Position numbers and translations under genes: made by a program. DNA of 12,591 bases. Origin: an uncultured Fretibacterium sp. Its GTDB lineage: Bacteria; Synergistota; Synergistia; Synergistales; Aminobacteriaceae. This document shows, in pieces, positions 7,251 to 12,591 of the stretch. The first letter of the stretch is position 1. Each line of letters begins with the position of its first letter. The stretch lies in the NCBI GenBank assembly GCA_905373185.1, contig CAJPSE010000027.1, positions 1 to 12,591 on the forward strand, written 5' to 3'. The notes under the pieces are model-generated. The model did not search any database. It was not told the DNA's origin and saw nothing but the letters and a program-made list of their open reading frames with translations.

Positions 7251-8102
7251 CTAGCCGTTCTCCGAATCATACTGCATACATTCCTCGCAGTATCGGGAAT
7301 ATTCCGTTGCCTGGATAGCGTAGTCATAGTTCATGCGAATGGGGAAACCGAGCTCCTCCGGATACTCCAAACGCGCCAGGATCTCCCGCTTGGGAGTGTT
7401 GTTTTCCGTTAGGTTGACCGTTTCCAAGATGCCGTCCAGCACCGTCTCCAGCATATTGACCGGAATGGAAACCCCCATTTCCCTTGCATCAAAGCCCCCC
7501 TTGTCTCGGGAGTCGGGACTTAACAGGGATATGTTGATGTCGTTATTTACGAAAGACCTGGAGATCAAGCCGCTGCAGATACCGTGGACCCCCATGGTCA
7601 ATAAATTCCCGGCGACGCCATAGTATCTTGCGTATCCCTGCATTATCCTCATTACGTTCTTTGCCGTCGTTATAAAAATAATGATGTCCGCACCGTTTAC
7701 ATCATGATTTACAGGAAATGCCTCTACACCGTAAATCGAGTGATCGATGAAATCTTTGCTGTTTGAAACCTGATGAGAGACCGAGTAGCTCGCATATTTT
7801 TCATTGCGGTAGTCCTCCAGCCCGCTTCTGATGTTGGATGGAGCCTCCTCCAAACCTATAATGTATCCGGCAGCTTTACAACTCAGTATGCCGGATCTTG
7901 TCTTTCCGTGAATCCCCCTGCTTGCGTCGGAGACAACCTCACACAATGCGACATGTCGTTTTTCCGTTGCATCCGATAAATCGTATTCCTTTTTGTACGG
8001 CATAAACCTGACGCCGACCATTTCCCTCTTCAACCCAAGGGCTTTCCTTACCCTGACGATCTTCAATGCGTCCAAGACCAACCCCTCTTTTAACAAACCC
8101 AT
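7251..8102 (-). CDS. DUF169 family protein (first of the pair, with C-terminal CxxC extension)
   Basis: This 283-residue soluble protein is a paralogue of the next gene. Shared blocks are MVGVRFMPYKKEY, LSCKAAG (Cys75), MGVHGICSGLI (Cys176), FVNNDINISL and GVSIPVNMLETVLDGIL. It differs in two ways: the CCGAR motif of its partner is SPDSR here, and it has a roughly 50-residue C-terminal extension ending with a CEEC pair (Cys272, Cys275). It is the first gene of the module. No good Shine-Dalgarno is visible before the ATG, and no convincing promoter lies in the 100 bp upstream, so transcription may come from the duplicated promoter at 8691-8719. Function unknown; a role in handling the imported compound is inference from the operon. 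Confidence 0.83.
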   Translation of the reverse strand: MGLLKEGLVLDALKIVRVRKALGLKREMVGVRFMPYKKEYDLSDATEKRHVALCEVVSDASRGIHGKTRSGILSCKAAGYIIGLEEAPSNIRSGLEDYRNEKYASYSVSHQVSNSKDFIDHSIYGVEAFPVNHDVNGADIIIFITTAKNVMRIMQGYARYYGVAGNLLTMGVHGICSGLISRSFVNNDINISLLSPDSRDKGGFDAREMGVSIPVNMLETVLDGILETVNLTENNTPKREILARLEYPEELGFPIRMNYDYAIQATEYSRYCEECMQYDSENG

Positions 8103-8203
8103 TCAGCCGCAAGGCAGTATGTGTCTTGTCAAATAGAATGCAGCGGCAGGAATGAAACCCAACCAATAGGACAAACTGCGGTTCAGAATTTAACCAGACT
8201 GAA

Positions 8204-8388
8204 GACGATGACCGTCCCACCCTTGTCGTCGGGCTCGGCCTCTACGAAGCGGCTAATGAGGGGAGAAAAGTATTTCTGCTGGGATTTTTGCTGTGCTCAA
8301 GCGGACTGTTCTCCGCCGCCTGAGCCGGGGAAAATGCAAGCAGGAAAAGCGCGGCTGTGGTCCGAACAAGGCGCGTGACGAGTCTCAT
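8204..8388 (-). pseudogene. Decayed 5' fragment of a peptide-binding-protein gene (family 5)
   Basis: From an ATG at 8388 this reads MRLVTRLVRTTAALFLLAFS, then PAQAAENSP, closely matching the signal peptide of the intact gene ending at 3611. After NTFLPS it shifts frame and reaches a stop. In another frame the match resumes as SRFVEAEPDDKGGTVIV, against [17 protein letters not shown] in the intact protein. About 26 codons (intact residues 44-69) are deleted, and nothing of the gene after about residue 87 remains. The Shine-Dalgarno (GGAGGAGGT) and the upstream leader are still intact. It is the coding part of direct repeat copy 2. It could still be translated into a 48-residue secreted peptide. 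Confidence 0.85.
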
Positions 8389-8690
8389 GATGACGGTCGA
8401 CCTCCTCCAAGGAGCAACGGACGAACTGGGACCGAACGGACCGGACAAGGCCAAGCTACAGAGGAGGAGACGCCAGCGTCAGGGAGCCTCCTGATGTCCG
8501 GCCGAACGGGACGACGATGCAGCACGTGCACTATGCATGCTCGATCACGTTTCCGGACGACGCATCGAAAAGCCCCCCTTCCAACTCCAACCGGACCTCA
8601 ACGTCGATGTCCTCAACGGACAACGCCGATGTTCAACGATGTGGACGCTCTGCGGACCCGTGTTTGCATAGGGCCCCCTTCACCTGTTTC

Positions 8691-8719
8691 AGGCTATCAG
8701 AAACTTGCGAGAGCGTCAA
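8691..8719 (-). promoter_or_regulatory. Duplicated sigma-70-like promoter pointing into the DUF169/amino-acid transporter module
   Basis: On the minus strand TTGACG (8714-8719), a 17-nt spacer and TAGCCT (8691-8696) with an extended TG are the same as at 3906-3934. Downstream on this strand lie the duplicated leader, the 48-codon remnant frame and then the first DUF169 gene. No terminator is obvious between them, so this promoter could drive the module. Confidence 0.55.
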
Positions 8720-8764
8720 GGATTTTCCCTGGGTGTGTCGTTGCTCTGTGACAATGTAGCTGCG

Positions 8765-9019
8765 CTAGACCTTGCTCTTCACCGAAGACTTTCGCCGCTC
8801 TTCCATCCTCTCCATCTCCAAAGCATAACCTCCATGGGATACACCAGGGCTGTCAGCAGGGATCTGGCCAAAATGCTGAACCGCCTCTTCGACGGTAGGA
8901 ATGGATCCCGCGAATATTCCAAGGACAAAAAGCGTGTTGCTGTACTTCTTGCCGCTGTCAATGCGCGAAACCGCGTGGCGCTTGGGGCTGAAATACGATA
9001 AAATCCTGAGGACGTTAAG
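8765..9019 (-). pseudogene. Open reading frame without start codon, probable gene remnant of unknown identity
   Basis: The minus strand is open for 84 codons from just after a TGA (9020-9022) to a TAG (8765-8767). It contains a protein-like sequence: RHAVSRIDSGKKYSNTLFVL, then GIFAGSIPTVEEAVQHFGQI, ending in a charged tail (EMERMEERRKSSVKSKV). There is no ATG, GTG or TTG before this core. A 13-codon frame starting at an ATG at 9061 ends at the in-frame TGA, consistent with a nonsense-disrupted or 5'-truncated gene. I do not recognise the family. The opposite strand has a 98-codon frame (8705-9001) that I consider a shadow, though I cannot fully exclude it. Confidence 0.35.
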
Positions 9020-9326
9020 TCAGGTTGGCCTATGGCGCTTTTGCCCGTTTGTCCTTAACATAAAAAAGGATCTGCGGGCAAGGGTGTGTTGTATTTTTTT
9101 AAGGAAACGCTGATTTAATCCATGAAGCACCCCGGTGGTGCCCCAGCTTGCCTGTTTTGAGGAAGAAGCTTGCCGGGGTCGCCGCTATCCCCAAAGGGGA
9201 GCCTTCCAGCCATCCGCTCGCTTCGCTTGCGGGCAGAGCAGTCTCGGGATAGCGGCGCGAGGGCATGGGGGTGTAAGCGGACAACCAACGAGCGTAACGA
9301 GTTGAGTGGGTCGCTTATAAGTGAAG

Positions 9327-9345
9327 CAGCAAATCTTTGATTTGC
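9327..9345. repeat. Short dispersed palindromic repeat, copy 2
   Basis: CAGCAAATCTTTGATTTGC includes the perfect inverted repeat GCAAATC-TTT-GATTTGC (9329-9345). It matches 3996-4014 with two changes. It lies inside the MITE-like element. Confidence 0.5.
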
Positions 9346-9415
9346 GTAGCTGAACTTAGGGGCCTTATCAGGGGCTTCATCAGGTTCTTCATCAAAGTCC
9401 CTATGTTAATTTTGG

Positions 9416-9500
9416 GGGAAGCGCTGGAGGTTTTTGCTCATAGATGTTCTGCATATTTTTCTTTGGAAAATATGCGTTTTTGTTTTAATCAGCGCTTCCC
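9416..9500. repeat. Nested 85-bp inverted-repeat unit with central hairpin
   Basis: A perfect 11-bp inverted repeat, GGGAAGCGCTG (9416-9426) and CAGCGCTTCCC (9490-9500), encloses a second hairpin, GCATATTTT/AAAATATGC with a 7-nt loop (9451-9475). It could be a minimal transposable unit sharing its right end with the larger element, or a folded RNA. Confidence 0.5.
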
Positions 9501-9535
9501 TTAAAAAATCATTGACCCAGGACGGTCGAAAGGTT

Positions 9536-11791
9536 GTGTTCCGTTTGGCGAAGTCCCGCTCCAAACCGGTTTCCGAAAGAACTGTCGGCGCTGCATTGAC
9601 CGCGCCCATGCCCCTCGTGCCCCCGGCGCTGCTGGTACCTTTGTGGTTCGCCGCTCTGGCGCTTCCGAACCTGGTCTACTCCGGCGTGTCCTTTTACGAC
9701 ACCTTGCACATCATGAAGTGGACGGTCACGGGCGTACCCATCGCAGTTGCGCTCCTTGTCGCGGGGGCACGGCTGGCCCTGTACGGACGGGACCGGATCC
9801 GTCTCGAGGTCGACCTCTTTGGCGCGCTTTGGGCTGCACTCCTGCTCTACTGCGTCGCGCAGCCCGTATGGGTCCGCATCTCCTCCTTCACGACGCTTGT
9901 GCACGAGCTGATCTGCTTTGCGGCGGTCTGGGCCTTCTACGTCCTCTCGGTGGCCTCCTTTCCCAACCGGGCGATACGGCCGCTCCTCTGGCTGGCCAAC
10001 ATCAACGCGGCACTCAACGTCCTGTTCGCCGAGCTTCAGATCCGAAACCTCAACGACCTGGCTTTTCTGAGGGACATCCCGTTCCTCGGAGGGCTGTCCG
10101 ACATCAGTTCCCTGATCCTGCCGACACCCTACAACTACATCGGCAATACAGCCCAGCAGAACATGTTCGGCCTGTGGATGGCGGTCTGCGTCATGAGCTC
10201 GGTCTACCTCTACATCGCCTACGCGGCGACGCCGGACGGAAAACGGCGGCATCCCGCCGTGACCGCCCTCAACCTCCTGTTGATGGCGGTGAACATCTGG
10301 GGGCTCTGGAACAGCACCAGCCGGTCGGGAATCCTCTCCCTGTTTGTGGGGCTGGCCGTTTTGGGGCTGGTCGTCCTGGTCCACTTCGGCAGGGATTACG
10401 CCAGGCGCCTGGGGGCGGTGGTCCTGCTCTTCGCCGTGGTCCTCGGGGTGGCGATGCTCATGAACCGGGAGCGCGCCACTGAGCTGGTGGCCAAGACGGT
10501 GGACATGGTGCAGGATGCCGGGACGGTCGGGGGGCGCCGCGGGATCTGGACGACCTCCTGGACGATGTTCAAACAGCACCCCCAGGGCGTCGGGGTAGGG
10601 CAGTTCAAGTGGCACTACCTCGAGGCCCAGCGCGAGGCGTTCAAGACTCGCGACTACCCCTGGCAGTACACGCACTGGGCCCACAACGAGTTTTTGCAGT
10701 GGTTCTGCGAGGCGGGTATCGCGGGGGGCGCCGTGCTCCTCTTGATGTTCGGGCTGTGGTTCTTCGCCTTCTTCGGCAAGGTGTTCAATCGGCGTGCCTG
10801 GTTTTCTATCCTGTCTCTGCTTGGACTATGTATCGTTCTATTTTTCTCTAGAACTCTCGGTTCGGGAACGCGCTTTCTGATTGTAATCTGCTATGCGTGT
10901 CTTGGAGCTGCCATACGTAAAAAGTTCTTCCGGGGATCTCTCGTGCAAAATGCTCCTTGTAATGCCTCCCTCCCCTCGGAGGATGTCAGCTCCCGCCGGC
11001 TCGATAGTCCCCGCTGCGTCCCCCAGGCCGCTCTCCTCTCTCCGGAGGTCATCTGGGGCTCCGCGCTCGTGGCCCTGATCCTGTTCAACGCGCTCTGGAC
11101 GCGGCCGTTCCACCGTATCGAGAACACCCTGTGGCTGGCCCTGGCCTTTGCCGTCACCAACCGGGAGGTCCTGAGGGGACGTCTGGGCTGGAGGGCGTCC
11201 TTCTCCAGCGGCTTCACGAGGCTGATAGGCATATCTTTCGCGGCCGCCGCCCTGGCGGGGCTGGTCTACCTGGGGAGTGGCATCGAGGGGAACCTTCTGC
11301 TGCGTCAGGCGCTCTCCACCCGGTCCGCGACGGTGCAGCGCAGCCTGCTGGAGCGGGCGGCGCTGCACCCGATAGTGCGTGAGGATGCCTTGAAGAACCT
11401 GGGCTACCATTACTTCCAGGTGGGGGAACAGACGAACGACATCCAGACGATGGCCCAGGGATTCAATTTGTTGTGGCAGCACTTCCTTAGGGAGCCCCAC
11501 TCCGAGGACCTGAGCGTACTGCTGCAATGGGCGCAGCGATTCCAGCAGGTCGAGACCCTGAAGGAGCTGGTCAGCTATCTCAAGCCCGGGACCTACCGCT
11601 TGGAGACGCGTAAGGGAGTGCAGGACAGCCAGGGCAATCCCGTGGATGCGGTGGTGATGGTTCCCGTTCAGAGCTCGGGCGACATGTATGTCGCCTCGCC
11701 GGAGAATACCGAGGCGTCCCCCGACTCCGCCCACGAATCCGGGGATCCGGAGACCCCGGCACCGTCGGACGAGGAGCACGTCTCCCGCTAG
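9536..11791 (+). CDS. O-antigen ligase / Wzy_C-type integral membrane glycan ligase or O-oligosaccharyltransferase
   Basis: This large polytopic membrane protein has 751 residues from the GTG at 9536. Numbering from that start, Wzy_C-type motifs are GNTAQQNMFG (203-212), NSTSRSG (259-265), GGRRGIW (332-338) and the periplasmic HWAHNEFLQWFCEAG (380-394), which in this superfamily carries residues needed for glycan transfer. At least ten hydrophobic segments are visible. A helical, TPR-like C-terminal part (about 590-685) and a Pro/Glu/Ser-rich tail follow. The frame is also open from an ATG at 9434, but that would start inside the mobile-like element, so I prefer GTG 9536 (AGGACGG about 10 nt upstream) or ATG 9608. 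A prepilin-like gene follows 6 nt later. A ligase acting on lipopolysaccharide or a pilin O-glycosylase are both possible. Bases 10800-10960 are unusually AT-rich. Confidence 0.8.
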   Translation: MFRLAKSRSKPVSERTVGAALTAPMPLVPPALLVPLWFAALALPNLVYSGVSFYDTLHIMKWTVTGVPIAVALLVAGARLALYGRDRIRLEVDLFGALWAALLLYCVAQPVWVRISSFTTLVHELICFAAVWAFYVLSVASFPNRAIRPLLWLANINAALNVLFAELQIRNLNDLAFLRDIPFLGGLSDISSLILPTPYNYIGNTAQQNMFGLWMAVCVMSSVYLYIAYAATPDGKRRHPAVTALNLLLMAVNIWGLWNSTSRSGILSLFVGLAVLGLVVLVHFGRDYARRLGAVVLLFAVVLGVAMLMNRERATELVAKTVDMVQDAGTVGGRRGIWTTSWTMFKQHPQGVGVGQFKWHYLEAQREAFKTRDYPWQYTHWAHNEFLQWFCEAGIAGGAVLLLMFGLWFFAFFGKVFNRRAWFSILSLLGLCIVLFFSRTLGSGTRFLIVICYACLGAAIRKKFFRGSLVQNAPCNASLPSEDVSSRRLDSPRCVPQAALLSPEVIWGSALVALILFNALWTRPFHRIENTLWLALAFAVTNREVLRGRLGWRASFSSGFTRLIGISFAAAALAGLVYLGSGIEGNLLLRQALSTRSATVQRSLLERAALHPIVREDALKNLGYHYFQVGEQTNDIQTMAQGFNLLWQHFLREPHSEDLSVLLQWAQRFQQVETLKELVSYLKPGTYRLETRKGVQDSQGNPVDAVVMVPVQSSGDMYVASPENTEASPDSAHESGDPETPAPSDEEHVSR

Positions 11792-11797
11792 CGGGGG

Positions 11798-12406
11798 TTG
11801 AAAATTTTGGGGCGGAGGGGCTTCACGCTCATCGAGATCCTCGTCGTCGTCCTGCTTGCCGGAATGGTGACGACGCTGGCCTTGGCTCCGGTGGTGTTCA
11901 CGGTCCGGCGCGTCGTCGAGACGCAGGCCGACTACTCCGACGCCGGGGCGCTCGAGCGAACGCTCGCCTTCATCGGGAAGGACGCCGCGGCCGCTATGCG
12001 GCTGGCGCCCATTGCGGTGAAGGTGGAGGATCATCGTGCCCTCGGGGGCACGGAGGACGACGTGCTTCTCGTGGCGAGCACCGCGCCGGCAAAGCAGAAC
12101 CTCCCGGCGGGCTGCCTGGTCTACAGGGTCGACCGCGGCGGGCCGATGCGCGGAGATACCCCGCCCGGCCTGTATCGTTGGCTGTTGCCGGGGAAGGACA
12201 TCGCCAAAGTCGACGCCGCCAAGCTGCGGGGCGAGACTGGGCAGCTGGTCCTGCCCGGCGTGACGGCCTTCGGCGTGGAGGCGGTCGCGGGGTCGGAGCG
12301 GGAAAAGGAGTACGAGGGAGGGCTCCCCGCGGGGTTGGTCGTGACCCTCGCTAGGGGCAAGGACAAGGATGAGGAGCGGCTCGAACATGTCTTCGTGTAC
12401 CCATAA
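11798..12406 (+). CDS. Prepilin-like protein with N-terminal methylation motif (type IV pilin / minor pseudopilin class)
   Basis: The protein has about 202 residues. It begins MKILGRRG followed by FTLIEILVVVLLAGMVTTLA, a class III prepilin-peptidase site (cleavage after Gly8, methylated Phe, Glu at mature position 5) and a single hydrophobic helix. The remainder is a soluble domain with one cysteine, about the length of PilW/GspJ-type minor pseudopilins, to which I cannot assign it firmly. No ATG or GTG is available: the start is TTG at 11798 or, better spaced from GGGGG at 11793-11797, TTG at 11807 (leader MGRRG). It follows the ligase-like gene in the same reading frame after a single TAG and 6 nt, so the two are surely co-transcribed. 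Confidence 0.8.
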   Translation: MKILGRRGFTLIEILVVVLLAGMVTTLALAPVVFTVRRVVETQADYSDAGALERTLAFIGKDAAAAMRLAPIAVKVEDHRALGGTEDDVLLVASTAPAKQNLPAGCLVYRVDRGGPMRGDTPPGLYRWLLPGKDIAKVDAAKLRGETGQLVLPGVTAFGVEAVAGSEREKEYEGGLPAGLVVTLARGKDKDEERLEHVFVYP

Positions 12407-12464
12407 GGCCTCGAGGCTTTGCCCTGAAGCCCTGTTGGGAGGCGCTGCCCCCCAAACCCCCTGG

Positions 12465-12484
12465 CCGGGGAACAAGTCCCCCGG
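12465..12484. repeat. Small GC-rich hairpin in intergenic DNA
   Basis: CCGGGG (12465-12470) pairs with CCCCGG (12479-12484) around an 8-nt loop. It lies in a C-rich stretch downstream of the prepilin-like gene. No U-tract follows, so it is not a clear terminator. Confidence 0.4.
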
Positions 12485-12495
12485 TGTCCCCATTG

Positions 12496-12536
12496 ACCGT
12501 TCCCGCGGGGGGGCAACGTCCCCCTGCGGGAACGGT
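12496..12536. repeat. GC-rich palindrome I (possible terminator or REP-like unit)
   Basis: ACCGTTCCCGC (12496-12506) is a perfect inverted repeat of GCGGGAACGGT (12526-12536). The stem extends inward through a G-run paired with GTCCCCCT, leaving a loop of about five nucleotides. Its 3' arm is also the 5' arm of the next palindrome, so the two structures exclude one another. Confidence 0.7.
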
Positions 12537-12591
12537 ATAAAGGGTCCCCAGGGAGCTCGCTCCCTGGGGACCCTTTATACCGTTCCCGCAG
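12524..12591. repeat. Perfect long palindrome II reaching the window edge
   Basis: Bases 12524-12555 and 12560-12591 are exact reverse complements (32-bp arms) around the 4-nt centre CTCG. The inner core is TATAAAGGGTCCCCAGGGAG and its complement. The arms may extend beyond the window. In RNA this would be a very stable hairpin; in DNA, a cruciform-prone site. It may act as a bidirectional terminator between convergent genes or belong to a repeat family. Confidence 0.8.

Larger units (their letters stand above)
8204..8730 (-). repeat. Direct repeat copy 2 (decayed gene start, leader and promoter)
   Basis: Same-orientation counterpart of 3351-3945. The coding part carries a deletion and a frameshift, while the leader and promoter part is well kept (about 90% identity over the 190 bp next to the ATG, counted by eye). 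Similarity ends near 8730. With copy 1 it brackets the AT-richer five-gene module, so recombination between the copies would delete about 4.78 kb and leave one intact peptide operon. Confidence 0.85.
9103..9500. mobile_element. MITE-like non-coding element with terminal inverted repeats and TTAA flanks
   Basis: The left end GGAAACGCTGATTTAAT (9103-9119) is an imperfect inverted repeat of the right end, which reads GGGAAGCGCTGATTAAAA inward from 9500. TTAA borders both ends (9099-9102 and 9501-9504), as a target duplication would. No transposase is encoded in this roughly 400 bp. Inside are a 12-bp inverted repeat CGCCGCTATCCC/GGGATAGCGGCG (9180-9191, 9246-9257), the dispersed palindrome at 9329-9345, and a third end-like GGGAAGCGCTG at 9416-9426. 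The T-rich right end (TTGTTT ... TAAAAA, 9480-9507) could provide a weak outward promoter for the gene that follows. Element family not recognised. Confidence 0.6.

Noticed and set aside
8705..9001. 98-codon plus-strand frame
   Set aside because: Its first third overlaps the duplicated promoter region and its composition is less protein-like than the opposite-strand frame; no ribosome binding site seen.
9099..9284. 61-codon minus-strand frame in the MITE-like element
   Set aside because: It lies over the palindromic part of the element, ends at the terminal repeat, and has no ribosome binding site that I can see; likely a frame in non-coding repeat DNA.
1..12591. tRNA, rRNA or CRISPR array
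   Set aside because: No cloverleaf, rRNA-like or regularly spaced short repeat pattern was found on either strand by reading.

Overview
The window is bacterial, mostly high-GC DNA with a visibly more AT-rich block at about 3950-8200. The protein styles fit an anaerobic amino-acid/peptide-using diderm such as a Synergistota member (peptide ABC importers, DUF169 proteins, an O-antigen-ligase-type protein beside a prepilin). That taxonomic guess is inference; no marker gene is present.

Layout. (1) 1-3611, minus strand: a dipeptide/oligopeptide-type (Dpp/Opp) ABC importer operon in the order binding protein, permease B, permease C, ATPase. The ATPase is cut by the left edge. It is preceded by a leader of roughly 290 nt and a good sigma-70-like promoter at 3906-3934. 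(2) 4104-8102, minus strand, AT-richer: a compact five-gene operon of two DUF169 paralogues, a lipoprotein family-3 (polar amino acid) binding protein, its permease and its ATPase. A terminator-like hairpin lies between the binding protein and the permease. (3) 8204-8730: a second, decayed copy of the beginning of the peptide-binding-protein gene together with its leader and promoter, in the same orientation as the intact copy, so module (2) sits between two direct repeats about 4.78 kb apart. (4) 8731-9535: a gene remnant without a start codon and a roughly 400-bp non-coding element with terminal inverted repeats and flanking TTAA. (5) 9536-12406, plus strand, high GC: a large O-antigen-ligase/Wzy_C-type membrane protein followed at once by a prepilin-like protein. 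(6) 12407-12591: GC-rich palindromic repeat DNA, including a perfect 32-bp-arm inverted repeat that runs to the window edge.

How it works together. Both minus-strand operons encode import of nitrogen/carbon compounds (peptides and amino acids). The main points of interest are the DUF169 pair bound tightly to an amino-acid importer, and the structural evidence that this module lies inside a duplicated peptide-transporter leader. The duplicated promoter is intact and points into the module, so it may now drive it. The plus-strand pair resembles pairings of pilin-type proteins with O-oligosaccharyltransferases or ligases, but that function is inferred.
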